From positions 59,863 to 123,862 of the forward strand of contig MEGH01000011.1 in the NCBI GenBank assembly GCA_001725415.1: a DNA stretch of 64,000 nt, read 5' to 3'. A program made the translations under genes and the position numbers. The first letter of the stretch is position 1; the number at the start of each line of letters is the position of its first letter. This DNA comes from Pseudonocardia sp. SCN 73-27. Its GTDB lineage: Bacteria; Actinomycetota; Actinomycetes; Mycobacteriales; Pseudonocardiaceae. Below, piece by piece: positions 43,723 to 55,716 of the stretch. A model generated the notes under the pieces. The model saw only the letters and a list, made by a program, of their open reading frames with translations, did no database searches and was not told the origin of the DNA.

Positions 43723-44784
43723 ATGGGGATGCCTGAGGGGGTGGACGACGTGACGCTGTGGCGCGTGCACGTGGAGCTCGAGGACAGGCCGGGCCGGCTC
43801 GGAGAGCTGGCGACGGTCGTGGGTGGCGCCGGCTGCGACATCGTGGCGCTGCACGTCGTCGGGGAGCCGTCCGACGACGGCGCGGTGACCGACGAGTTGC
43901 TCGTGAAGGTTCCCGACGACGTCGAGGCGGGCGAGCTCGTCGAGGCCGTGGGATCGGCGGGCATCCCGTGCACGCTGCTCGTGCGCGCCGACGCCGCGGA
44001 GCTGTCCGACCCGGCGACGACTGCGCTCGCCCTGGCCCGAATGGTCGCGGCCGATCCGGGCAGCGCGCCGCGGGCGGTCGCGACGATGCTGCGGGCCCGG
44101 CTCGTGGCCCCCGACGCACCGGGGCACCCGCACACCCACACCCTGCGGGTCGGCACCCAGCAGGTCCGGCTCGGGCGGGCGTGGCCGTTCACCGCGACCG
44201 AGCTGTCGCGGGCGGCGGCCCTGCTGGAGCTGGCCTCGCAGCTCGGCCTCGCCACGCCCGCCCGCACCCCGACCGACGACCGCGTCCTGCTGCTGCGCGA
44301 CGGCACCGAGGCGCTGCTGCGCGCGGCATCGCCCGAGGATGCGCTGCTGGTCGCCGCCCTGCACGCGCGCTGCTCGCCGGAGACCCGGCTGGCCCGGTTC
44401 GGCCACCCGTCACCGCAGCTGGCGCCGGGGCTGCTGCAGGCCGTGCTGGCCGGGGAGAACGGCGGCCGCTCGGCGGTCGCGACCACGATCGACGGCGGCA
44501 GCGTCGTCGGCCTCGTGACGCTGGAGGACCGCGACGGCGAGGTGATGTTCACCGTCGTCGTCGAGGACGGCTGGCAGGGCCGCGGCCTCGGCACCTCGCT
44601 GGTGCGCAGGGCCGTCGAGATGGCGCTGGCCGCGGGTGCCGACATGCTCGCCGCGTCGACACCCGGTGGCGACATGCGGCTGGCACGGCTGCTGCGCCGG
44701 GCCGGGCTGCGGCCGACGGCACGGTTCGTCGGCGACGCCCTCGTCGTGTCGGCGCCGCTGGTCACCGCTGCCGTGGCGGGCTGA
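43723..44784 (+). CDS. ACT-GNAT acetyltransferase (amino-acid-regulated lysine acetyltransferase-like)
   Basis: 353 residues: N-terminal ACT domain at about 12-80 (VHVELEDRPGRLGELATVVGGAGCDIVALHVVG), a middle helical region, and a C-terminal GNAT domain at about 205-345 (VVVEDGWQGRGLGTSLVRRAVE holds the acetyl-CoA loop). ACT-GNAT chimeras described in actinobacteria are amino-acid-sensing lysine acetyltransferases that act on acetyl-CoA synthetase. An Acs with an acetylatable K617 is encoded in this window. GTG 43750 is an alternative start behind AGGGGGTGG. Confidence 0.82.
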   Translation: MGMPEGVDDVTLWRVHVELEDRPGRLGELATVVGGAGCDIVALHVVGEPSDDGAVTDELLVKVPDDVEAGELVEAVGSAGIPCTLLVRADAAELSDPATTALALARMVAADPGSAPRAVATMLRARLVAPDAPGHPHTHTLRVGTQQVRLGRAWPFTATELSRAAALLELASQLGLATPARTPTDDRVLLLRDGTEALLRAASPEDALLVAALHARCSPETRLARFGHPSPQLAPGLLQAVLAGENGGRSAVATTIDGGSVVGLVTLEDRDGEVMFTVVVEDGWQGRGLGTSLVRRAVEMALAAGADMLAASTPGGDMRLARLLRRAGLRPTARFVGDALVVSAPLVTAAVAG

Positions 44785-44790
44785 CCCGGG

Positions 44791-45150
44791 TCAGCCGAGG
44801 AGGTCGAGCACTTTCTCCGGCGGCCTGCCGACGACGGCCCGGTCGCCCAGGACCACGATCGGTCGCTCGACCAGGATCGGGTTGGCGGCCATGGCGTCGA
44901 GCAGCGCGTCGCGGTCGGCGTCGGCCAGGCCGAGCTCGCGGTAGACGGCCTCACCGGTGCGGATGATCGCGCGCGGGTCGTCGGTGCCCAGCTTGCGCAG
45001 GACGCCCTCGAGATCGGCGCGGGTCGGGGCGTCGTCGAGGTAGCGCACCACGTCGGGCTCGACGCCGTGCTCGGCGAGCAGGGCGAGCGCACCCCGGCTC
45101 TTGGAGCAGCGCGGGTTGTGCCAGACGACGGGCCGGTCTTCGGAGGTCAC
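44791..45150 (-). CDS. ArsC/Spx-family arsenate reductase-like protein
   Basis: 119 residues with the ArsC signature HNPRCSKSR (catalytic cysteine at about 15), ILVERPIVV and the C-terminal VGRPPEKVLDLL. Glutaredoxin-linked arsenate reductases have this form, as do YffB-like proteins of other function. No other ars gene is present. GTG 45150 overlaps the upstream Fur-like stop as GTGA. Confidence 0.87.
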   Translation of the reverse strand: MTSEDRPVVWHNPRCSKSRGALALLAEHGVEPDVVRYLDDAPTRADLEGVLRKLGTDDPRAIIRTGEAVYRELGLADADRDALLDAMAANPILVERPIVVLGDRAVVGRPPEKVLDLLG

Positions 45151-45350
45151 GCCGGGGATCGTAGGCGACCCGCTCCGACCTCACGGTCGGCGCCGCGGCA
45201 GGCCGCGCACAGTCCGCGGAAGACCACGACCGCCGTCTCGACCCGGTAGCCGGCCGCGGCTGCCGGGTCGAGATGGGCCGCGACGCCCAGGACCTGATCG
45301 ACGTGCGTGGTCTCCCCGCACGCCCGACACACCAACCGGTGACGCTCCAT
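45147..45350 (-). CDS. Truncated Fur-family C-terminal domain
   Basis: 67 residues. RHRLVCRACGETTHVDQVLGVAA and YRVETAVVVFRGLCAACR are the dimerisation half of Fur/Zur regulators with both CxxC zinc pairs. The DNA-binding half is absent: an in-frame TAA lies 10 bases before the ATG, and no HTH was seen upstream in other frames. Either a decayed gene or a small zinc-binding protein coupled to the ArsC-like gene by a GTGA overlap. Confidence 0.6.
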   Translation of the reverse strand: MERHRLVCRACGETTHVDQVLGVAAHLDPAAAAGYRVETAVVVFRGLCAACRGADREVGAGRLRSPA

Positions 45351-45422
45351 GGCCCTGGCTTACCAGCCCGTCTGCGGTGGGAGTGGTGCCCGTCTCAGAT
45401 CGAGACCGGTCACCGCCCACGC

Positions 45423-45932
45423 TCAGGCGTCAGGCAGGAACACCTCTTCGAGCACGAACGTCTCGATGTCGAGGACGAACCCCCTGACCCGCGTGTCGGG
45501 ATGGAGGAACGGGTCGTGCCGCAGCTGCGCCATGTCCCGGCGCACGCTCGTCATGGGGTCGCTGAAGGCGTGGGTCCGCCACGCCGGGCGCATCCCCGTC
45601 TCCGCCGCCAGTTCCTCCGAGAACTCCTCGTCCGTGAACGTCGACAGACCGCATCCGCCGTGCTGCACGAGCAGCACGTCGCGGGTGCCGAGCTTGCGCT
45701 GGCTGATCGTCAGCGAGCGGATCGTGTCGTCGGTGACGACGCCGCCCGCGTTCCGCAGCACGTGCACCTCACCGAGTTCGAGACCGAACAGGGTGAACGC
45801 GTTGATACGTGAGTCCATACACGTCACGAGCACGGTCTTCAGCGCGGGCGGCACCGCCACGCCCTCCGCCGCGGCCGCCGCGAGTGTGCCGCCGCCCGCC
45901 TGGTACCGCTTGATCAGTTCGTCGCTGCTCAC
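45423..45932 (-). CDS. Beta-class carbonic anhydrase
   Basis: 169 residues from GTG 45932. Zinc ligands C38, H91 and C94 with the D40-R42 dyad (TCMDSR; QHGGCG). It interconverts CO2 and bicarbonate. Length and FLPDA end fit the small actinobacterial group. Divergent from the glycosyltransferase gene, 91 bp between starts. Confidence 0.93.
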   Translation of the reverse strand: MSSDELIKRYQAGGGTLAAAAAEGVAVPPALKTVLVTCMDSRINAFTLFGLELGEVHVLRNAGGVVTDDTIRSLTISQRKLGTRDVLLVQHGGCGLSTFTDEEFSEELAAETGMRPAWRTHAFSDPMTSVRRDMAQLRHDPFLHPDTRVRGFVLDIETFVLEEVFLPDA

Positions 45933-46023
45933 GAACGGAACGTTATCGGCGACGGGCTGATCACGCGTTACCGTGTGACCTGCACGGCACCGCCATGCAC
46001 GGATCACACCCGCCGGAGGGTTC

Positions 46024-47187
46024 GTGAACGCGACGGACGCCCCGGTGGCGGCACGGGAGCCGGCGCGTGTGGTCGCGCTGCTGGCGCCGGCCGGGGTCTA
46101 CCTCGCGGTGCGGCTCGTCGGGGTCCTGGCGCTGGTCTGGCTGTCCCTGACGCACGGGGTGTCGCCGGTCGACCGGCTCCGCGCCTGGGACGGCGACTGG
46201 ATGCTCGCCATCGCGCAGTACGGCTACAGCGGTCTCCCCGAGACGATGCTCGACGGGCACGGCCACCACACCCCGTTCACCGCGCTCGCGTTCTTCCCCG
46301 GGTACCCGATGACGATCACGGTCGTCGCGCCGCTGCTCGGGGGCAACGAGGTCGCCGCCGCGCTCCTCGTGTCGCTGGTGGCGGGCGTCGTGGCCGCCTA
46401 CGGGCTGGCCCGGATCGGCGAGCTCGTCCCGGGCGGGTCGCGCCGCGTCGGCCTGCTGCTCACGGCGCTGTTCGCGGCGGCACCCATGGCCGTCACGCTC
46501 AACATGGCCTACACCGAGGCGCTGTTCTGCGCGCTGGCCGCGTGGTCGCTGGTCGGGCTGCTGCAGCGGCGCTGGCTGCTCGCCGGGGTGATGTGCGGGC
46601 TGGCCGGCCTGGTCCGGCCGACGTCCGAGGCGCTCGTGCTCGCCGTCGTCGTGGCGGCGGTCGTGGCGCTCGCGACGCGTCGTGACGGCTGGCGTCCGGT
46701 CGTCGGCGCCCTGCTGTCGGTGACGGGGATCGCCGGGTACCTGATCTTCGTCGCCGTCCGCACGGGCGAGCTGACGGGCTGGTTCACCGTCCAGAGCAGC
46801 GGCTGGGACGGCGGCATCGACGGCGGCGTCGCCAGCATGACGTTCATCGTCGCGACGCTGACCAGCCGTGACGCGACGCTCATGTACTACGTGTCGGCGA
46901 TCGTCCTGATCGGCGTGCTCGTGCTGTTCGGGCTCTCGGTCGCCGCGCGGCTGCCGGTGCCGCTGCTCGTGTACGGCGGCGCTGTCGTCGCGACGGTGTG
47001 GCTTTCCTCGGGCGTCATGGCCTCACGCCCGCGGCTGCTGCTGCCCGCGTTCGTGCTGCTCCTGCCGATCGCACTCGGCCTGGCCAAACGCCGCCCCGCG
47101 ACGGCGGTGTCCGTCGTCGTGGTGGCGGCGCTGGCCTCGGCCTGGTTCGGCGCCTACTCCCTCACGGTGTGGCGCTACGCCATCTAG
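46024..47187 (+). CDS. PIG-V-like (GT-C) mannosyltransferase, copy 1
   Basis: 387 residues, about 10-11 membrane helices. The first loop carries the acidic site DRLRAWDGDWMLAIAQYGY, and ALAFFPGYP and NMAYTEALFCALAAWSLVGLLQRRW follow the PIG-V/GT76 pattern. GT-C enzymes use polyprenyl-phosphate sugars on the outer face of the membrane. A good GGAGGG site precedes GTG 46024. A paralogue lies at 49.7 kb on the other side of asd-lysC. Confidence 0.82.
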   Translation: MNATDAPVAAREPARVVALLAPAGVYLAVRLVGVLALVWLSLTHGVSPVDRLRAWDGDWMLAIAQYGYSGLPETMLDGHGHHTPFTALAFFPGYPMTITVVAPLLGGNEVAAALLVSLVAGVVAAYGLARIGELVPGGSRRVGLLLTALFAAAPMAVTLNMAYTEALFCALAAWSLVGLLQRRWLLAGVMCGLAGLVRPTSEALVLAVVVAAVVALATRRDGWRPVVGALLSVTGIAGYLIFVAVRTGELTGWFTVQSSGWDGGIDGGVASMTFIVATLTSRDATLMYYVSAIVLIGVLVLFGLSVAARLPVPLLVYGGAVVATVWLSSGVMASRPRLLLPAFVLLLPIALGLAKRRPATAVSVVVVAALASAWFGAYSLTVWRYAI

Positions 47188-47203
47188 ACCCTGTGAGTGG
47201 CGC

Positions 47204-48274
<1,071 letters not shown>

Positions 48275-48296
48275 CTGCTCTCCCTCGCAAGCTCGG

Positions 48297-49562
<1,266 letters not shown>

Positions 49563-49708
49563 GCCGTCCTCCTGTCCTGGCGCCGCTCGACGACGACGCT
49601 GCGTTCGGCTCGGGCCCGGACCGGTCGACATGTTCGCCCGACCGCCCGCGGGCCTGGTCGGGGCGCCAGCCTACCGGCGCCGAGCAGCGGCGTTAACCTC
49701 GATGACCG

Positions 49709-50983
49709 ATGCCACAGACACCGACGGCGCCCCGCCCCCGCTCGCGGGGTGTGCCGGGGCCCGCCGTGAGTCCGGACACGTCCGCCTCCCGGGGGCGTCG
49801 AGGGGTCACGACGATCCCGCTCCCCGCGCTCCCGCCGGCTCCGGTCGTGCGTGCCGCGCTCGCCCCGGCGGTCGTCTATCTCGCAGTGCGCGCCTTCTCC
49901 ACCGCGGTGCTCGTGCTCCTCGTCGGCGCCAACGGCGGCCGGCTCGGCGACCGCCTCGACGCGTGGGACGGCCACTGGTTCCTCGGCATCGCCCAGGGCT
50001 GGTACGGCGACGTCCCGCTCGGCCTGGTCGACGCCAGCGGTGCCCGCACGGCCGCGACCCCGCTCGCGTTCTTCCCCGGCTACCCCACCCTCGTGGCCAC
50101 GGTCCGGTTCCTGACGGGCATACCGATGCTCGCCGCGGCGATCGTCGTGACGGTCGGCGCCGGCGTCGTCGCCGCCTACGGCATCGCGCGGCTGGGCCGG
50201 GCCGTCCCCGGCGGCTCCGCGCGGGCCGGGCTGGTGCTGGTCGCGCTGTTCGCGTCGGCGCCGATGGCCGTCGTGCTCTCGATGGCCTATTCCGAGGCCC
50301 TGTTCTGCGCCGGCGCCGCCTGGTGCCTCGTGTTCCTGCTCGAACGACGGTGGGTGGCCGCCGGACTGTGCTGCCTCGCCGCGGGCGTCGTGCGGCCGAC
50401 GGCGTGGGCGCTGCTGATCGTCGTCGTCGCGGCCGCCGCCGTCGCCCTCTGGAAACGGGAGGACGGCACCCGGCCGTGGGCCGCGATCGCCCTCGCCCCC
50501 GTCGGGCTGCTCGGCTACCTCGCCTGGGTGGGCGCCCGCACCGGCTCACCGACCGGATGGTTCACGCTGCAGGCCGTCGGCTGGGGCTCCCGCGTCGACG
50601 GAGGCCAGGCCACCCTGCGATGGGCCGGCTCCGTCCTCGCGTCCGGGCCGTCGATCTTCGAGGTGGGGACGATCGTCGCCCTCGCCGGCGCGGCCGTCCT
50701 GCTCGTCGTGGGGCTGCGCGACGCCGCCGCGGCGGCCCTGCCGTGGACGCTCTACTGCTACGGCGCGATCGTCGTCGCGATGGACGTCGGCAGCGCCGGG
50801 GTGATGGCGTCGAAGGCGCGGCTGCTGGTGCCCGCGTTCACGCTGTTGATCCCTGTCGCGATCGCGCTGGCGAAGCTGGCCGAGCGGCATCGCGTCGCAG
50901 CCGTCGGGATCGTCGTCGGCGTGGTGCTCGCGTCGGCGTGGTTCGGCGGGTACGCCGTCGCGATCTGGCCTGCCGCGATCTGA
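49709..50983 (+). CDS. PIG-V-like (GT-C) mannosyltransferase, copy 2
   Basis: 424 residues. After a disordered N-terminus it parallels copy 1: DRLDAWDGHWFLGIAQGWYG, LAFFPGYPTLVATV, LSMAYSEALFCAGAAWCLVFLLERRW, GVMASKARLLVPAFTLLIPVAIALAK and an identical type of ending (SAWFGGYAVAIWPAAI). Divergent from lysC across 146 bp. The pair probably arose by duplication and acts on cell-envelope glycans or glycolipids. Confidence 0.82.
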   Translation: MPQTPTAPRPRSRGVPGPAVSPDTSASRGRRGVTTIPLPALPPAPVVRAALAPAVVYLAVRAFSTAVLVLLVGANGGRLGDRLDAWDGHWFLGIAQGWYGDVPLGLVDASGARTAATPLAFFPGYPTLVATVRFLTGIPMLAAAIVVTVGAGVVAAYGIARLGRAVPGGSARAGLVLVALFASAPMAVVLSMAYSEALFCAGAAWCLVFLLERRWVAAGLCCLAAGVVRPTAWALLIVVVAAAAVALWKREDGTRPWAAIALAPVGLLGYLAWVGARTGSPTGWFTLQAVGWGSRVDGGQATLRWAGSVLASGPSIFEVGTIVALAGAAVLLVVGLRDAAAAALPWTLYCYGAIVVAMDVGSAGVMASKARLLVPAFTLLIPVAIALAKLAERHRVAAVGIVVGVVLASAWFGGYAVAIWPAAI

Positions 50984-50995
50984 GCCCGGCCGCTC

Positions 50996-51298
50996 TCAGG
51001 AGATTCGGCGCACCAGGCGCACGACGACCGCCGTGATCAGCCACCAGATCGCCGCCGCCACGCCGTAGTTCAGGGTGACCCGCAGCTTCGGCTCGTCGGG
51101 CAGGAACAGGTCGTCCAGGCCCAGCGTCAGCCGGCCCGCGACGTCGGCGACGAGCTGCGTCAGCCCGTTGGCCGGGTTCGCGTCCAGCAACGTCAGCACG
51201 ATGTGCAGCACGAGGAACGCGACGATGACCATGCCGACGATCCGCAGCGCCGTGGCCAACATGCCCGCGCCGCGACGCGCCGAGGTGCCCACCGCCAT
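50996..51298 (-). CDS. Small two-helix membrane protein
   Basis: 100 residues from ATG 51298. Helices at about 17-37 and 78-95, joined by a soluble stretch TLLDANPANGLTQLVADVAGRLTLGLDDLFLPDEPKLRV; basic C-terminus. It looks like a conserved actinobacterial family by its composition and spacing, but I cannot name it. It converges on the glycosyltransferase gene and is divergent from leuA. Confidence 0.7.
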   Translation of the reverse strand: MAVGTSARRGAGMLATALRIVGMVIVAFLVLHIVLTLLDANPANGLTQLVADVAGRLTLGLDDLFLPDEPKLRVTLNYGVAAAIWWLITAVVVRLVRRIS

Positions 51299-51452
51299 GT
51301 GTTGCCTCCGCCCGCTCGGTGACCGCCCCGCCATCCTGACACGATCACGCGCCCGGTACCGGGCGGCGCGGCCGACCGATCGGGTACCGGGCCCCGCTCG
51401 TCGTGTGCAGCCGTCCCGCTCGTTCTGTGACGCCGCCCTGCTCGTCACGTGA

Positions 51453-53429
<1,977 letters not shown>

Positions 53430-53449
53430 CCCCCTGAACGTGACCGCCG

Positions 53450-53470
53450 GCCCCGCGCGATCCGCGGGGC
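53450..53470 (+). terminator. Hairpin after leuA
   Basis: GCCCCGCG-CGATC-CGCGGGGC, a perfect 8-bp stem 20 bases after the leuA stop. Confidence 0.65.
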
Positions 53471-53525
53471 GGGAGGTCCTCCACGGCCGCGCGCCGGGTG
53501 ACGACCTCGCCCGGAACGGCCGACG

Positions 53526-53563
53526 GCCCGGGAGGGGCGGACGATCGGTCCGCCCGCCCGGGC
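53526..53563. terminator. Bidirectional terminator between leuA and the DUF397 gene
   Basis: GCCCGGG and CCCGGGC frame GGGCGGAC and GTCCGCCC around a GATCG loop, about 15 pairs with a small internal mismatch. The flanking genes converge here. Confidence 0.75.
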
Positions 53564-53606
53564 CGCTGTACGTCAGTGGTGACTCCGTGTGACGGTTCGG
53601 GTGCCG

Positions 53607-53804
53607 TCAGGCGGGGTCGAACTCTCCGGCCTTGACCCCGGCGACGAAGGCGCTCCACTCGTCACGGGTGAACGACAGTTCGAGGGCACGGTCCTTGGTG
53701 TCACGCACCAGGACGGCACCGTCGGAGGTCTGACCGACCTCGACGCAGTCGCCGAGACTGCAGAAACTACTGACCTTGAACTCGGTCACCGCCCGCCCCT
53801 TCAC
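53607..53804 (-). CDS. DUF397 protein (Scr2-like)
   Basis: 65 residues: FKVSSFCSLGDCVEVGQTSDGAVLVRDTKDRALELSFTRDEWSAFVAGVKAGEFD is a complete DUF397 domain. GTG 53804 overlaps the regulator stop as GTGA. DUF397 proteins pair with XRE/DUF5753 regulators in actinobacteria, and some pairs have been described as toxin-antitoxin-like. Which member is toxic cannot be seen from sequence. Confidence 0.92.
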   Translation of the reverse strand: MKGRAVTEFKVSSFCSLGDCVEVGQTSDGAVLVRDTKDRALELSFTRDEWSAFVAGVKAGEFDPA

Positions 53805-54685
53805 TGTTCAGAATGCGCGAGACGGTATCGCCTCATCGTTTCAACGGCGTCACGGCCCCCGCGGCAACGCTCCCACACGTCCGCGTGAATCTCCCGATAG
53901 AGCTTCACGTCGGATTTCGCGTCCATGAAGGTGTCGCCCGCGTGCCCTTCGACGTACACGACGTCGTCGAGGGGATCCCGCAGTTCGAGAACCGTGAACT
54001 GGCCGGCCATCGCCCGGTGGAAGCCGATTTCCAGTCCCAGCACACGGATTTCCACAGTGGGCAGTTCGTTGAGTTCCAGCATGTGGTCGATCTGCTCGAC
54101 CATCGTCGACGGCCCGCCGACGCGCCGCATGAGGAGCGCCTCGTCGACCACAAGGGACAGTGCGAGCGGTTCCTGCGCGGCCCTCAACCGCTGCTGACGT
54201 TCGAGCCGCAGATCGACCAGGCTCGCGATCTCCGCATCGGTGTGATGCGGCAGGAGGGCGCGGAACACCTCGCGCGCGTACCCCGCGCCCTGGACGAGCC
54301 CGTGTGCCACGGTCATGCTCACCGCGCGCACATGCGTCGCCTCCGTCTCCATCGCCGGATAGCGGCCCGGCGAGTCCATGACGAAGCGTTCCGACTGGAC
54401 GCCTTCGGTGTAGGTCTCCCACCAGCCCTGCTCCCGGCCCTCGCGGGCGAGACGCAGCAACATGTCACGCTCCGTGCCCGATGCGACGCCGTAGATGCGC
54501 ATCAGCTCGCGGACGTCGGGCGGCTTGGGTATCCCCTTGCCGTTCTCGAGCCTCGAAATCTTGGACGTCGAGCACGACATCTCACGGGCGACGTCCTCCA
54601 GGTGCAGCCCCGACTTGTTCCGAAGCCGCCGCAGCTCGGCGCCGAGGCGGCGCCTCGGACCGGCGGGACCATGCGCTTCGGCCAT
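53801..54685 (-). CDS. XRE-family regulator with DUF5753 (Scr1-like)
   Basis: 294 residues from ATG 54685, with AGGAAG upstream. Helix-turn-helix at about 15-55 (LRRLRNKSGLHLEDVAREMSCSTSKISRLENGK), then DUF5753 (EATHVRAVSMTVAHGLVQGAGYAREVFRALL; VYVEGHAGDTFMDAKSDVKLY). Such regulators control development or act as antitoxin-like partners of DUF397. Nested palindromes at 54751-54821 are the likely autoregulatory operator. An in-frame extension upstream would run through those palindromes and is rejected. Confidence 0.93.
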   Translation of the reverse strand: MAEAHGPAGPRRRLGAELRRLRNKSGLHLEDVAREMSCSTSKISRLENGKGIPKPPDVRELMRIYGVASGTERDMLLRLAREGREQGWWETYTEGVQSERFVMDSPGRYPAMETEATHVRAVSMTVAHGLVQGAGYAREVFRALLPHHTDAEIASLVDLRLERQQRLRAAQEPLALSLVVDEALLMRRVGGPSTMVEQIDHMLELNELPTVEIRVLGLEIGFHRAMAGQFTVLELRDPLDDVVYVEGHAGDTFMDAKSDVKLYREIHADVWERCRGGRDAVETMRRYRLAHSEQ

Positions 54686-54750
54686 CACAGGCTTCCTGGG
54701 AGTGCGGGGCTGGGGCCGGCGGGGACGTGGCGCGACCGACGAAGCGTACG

Positions 54751-54821
54751 ACATGAGAATTCCTCGTGCAATCTCATCGGATTGCAATTGCACGATGGGC
54801 TCTCGTGCGGCATTCTCATGT
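54751..54821. promoter_or_regulatory. Nested operator palindromes upstream of the XRE/DUF397 pair
   Basis: Outer arms ACATGAGAAT (54751-54760) and ATTCTCATGT (54812-54821) are perfect inverted repeats; within them TCGTGCAAT (54764-54772) and ATTGCACGA (54787-54795) are a second perfect pair. CTCGTGC recurs once more at about 54801. The block is markedly A+T-rich compared with its surroundings. It lies between the XRE gene and a plus-strand small ORF. Confidence 0.65.
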
Positions 54822-54878
54822 CTGCCCGCACGATCCGGTTCCGCTCTCACGGAACCCGTGTCGGAGAGAGGAGGCGTC

Positions 54879-55067
54879 ATGGAGAACTGCCACAGCGCCT
54901 CCCGAGTCGCGCCCCGCCAGCCTGACGGAAACGCGCCCGCAACCCGGGCGACCCGGCTTCCGCACCCGTCCCGGCACGTGCCGGGAGCACCGACCTCCCG
55001 GCAACCGGCCGGGTCAGGAGATCACGGGAAAGGGCTTCACGATGAACGAGAAGGCACGCACGGCTGA
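54879..55067 (+). CDS. Small basic ORF next to the XRE locus
   Basis: 62 residues beginning MENCHSASRVAPRQPDG, hydrophilic, rich in Pro, Arg and His. The strongest evidence is the ribosome site GAGAGAGGAGG, 5 bases before ATG 54879. No family recognised. It opens away from the nested palindromes and so may share their control. Third-position bias is modest, so it could also be a leader region. Confidence 0.4.
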   Translation: MENCHSASRVAPRQPDGNAPATRATRLPHPSRHVPGAPTSRQPAGSGDHGKGLHDEREGTHG

Positions 55068-55113
55068 CCGCACGGTTCGCGCCACCCACCGTCACGGCAG
55101 GTGGTCGCCATGA
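55042..55113 (+). CDS. Short ORF coupled to the small membrane protein
   Basis: 23 residues (MNEKARTADRTVRATHRHG...), starting after a GGGAAAGG sequence. Its stop overlaps the ATG of the next frame as ATGA. Could be a coupling leader. Confidence 0.35.
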   Translation: MNEKARTADRTVRATHRHGRWSP

Positions 55114-55298
55114 TCACCATCCTGCTCGTCGGCTTCGGCGCACTCGTGGTCATCGCGGTGATCGTCGGCATCGTCGACGCTGCCCGCGCCGCCGACCGGC
55201 GCTTCGTCGCCTCCGAACGCCGCCTCGCCTGGGAACGTCGCCAACAACACCGCCGCGCCGCCGCGACGGCCTCCACCTGGGGCGACGAGGACGACTGA
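55110..55298 (+). CDS. Small single-helix membrane protein A
   Basis: 62 residues from ATG 55110: one membrane helix at about 2-24 (ITILLVGFGALVVIAVIVGIV), then a charged cytoplasmic helix (RRFVASERRLAWERRQQHRR) ending GDEDD. Start overlaps the preceding short frame. Similar in plan to the protein encoded at 55477. No known family. Confidence 0.55.
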   Translation: MITILLVGFGALVVIAVIVGIVDAARAADRRFVASERRLAWERRQQHRRAAATASTWGDEDD

Positions 55299-55335
55299 AC
55301 GGGGTCCGGTACCGACGGGGGGTCGGCGCCGGACG

Positions 55336-55389
55336 GGCCGCCGCGCACCGCGCGGCGGCCCAGGCCGCCGCGCACCGCGCGGCGGCCCA
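55336..55389. repeat. Tandem 27-bp palindromic repeat
   Basis: Two exact, directly adjacent copies (55336-55362 and 55363-55389). Each copy forms an 11-bp perfect stem (GGCCGCCGCGC / GCGCGGCGGCC) around ACC, followed by CA. It lies between the two small membrane-protein genes and could act as a double terminator or mRNA stabiliser. Confidence 0.85.
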
Positions 55390-55476
55390 CCCCTCCCGCG
55401 GGTACCAGCCGCGGGGCTTCCCCGATCGGGAACGTCGTCGACGGACCGCGACCCGGTCCGCTCCCGAGAGGAGGTC

Positions 55477-55713
55477 GTGATGACCGTGTTCGTCGCGCTG
55501 GGCATCGCCGCACTGACCGTCGTGTCGGTGATCGTCGGACGGCTGTCGGCCGCCGATGCCGTCGAGGCCCGCCACGCACAGCAGACCCGCAAGCACTGGG
55601 ACCTCTACCTGTGGGAACAGGAACTGATCAACGCCGCAGAGGTCCGCGGCTGCCCCAGCTGCCGGCTCCTGCGCCGCCGCGCCGAGCTGCACGGCAACCC
55701 ACCCGAGGAGTAG
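55477..55713 (+). CDS. Small single-helix membrane protein B
   Basis: 78 residues from GTG 55477 (ATG 55480 is possible), with GAGAGGAG upstream. One helix at about 3-22 (TVFVALGIAALTVVSVIVG), then a soluble part with CPSC (GCPSCRLLRR), a possible metal or thiol site. Resembles protein A in size and layout. No known family. Converges on recR. Confidence 0.6.
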   Translation: MMTVFVALGIAALTVVSVIVGRLSAADAVEARHAQQTRKHWDLYLWEQELINAAEVRGCPSCRLLRRRAELHGNPPEE

Positions 55714-55716
55714 TCC

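Noticed and set aside
49563-49708. Lysine riboswitch upstream of lysC
   Set aside because: The 146-bp divergent region shows no lysine-aptamer landmarks, and the lysC leader is too short.
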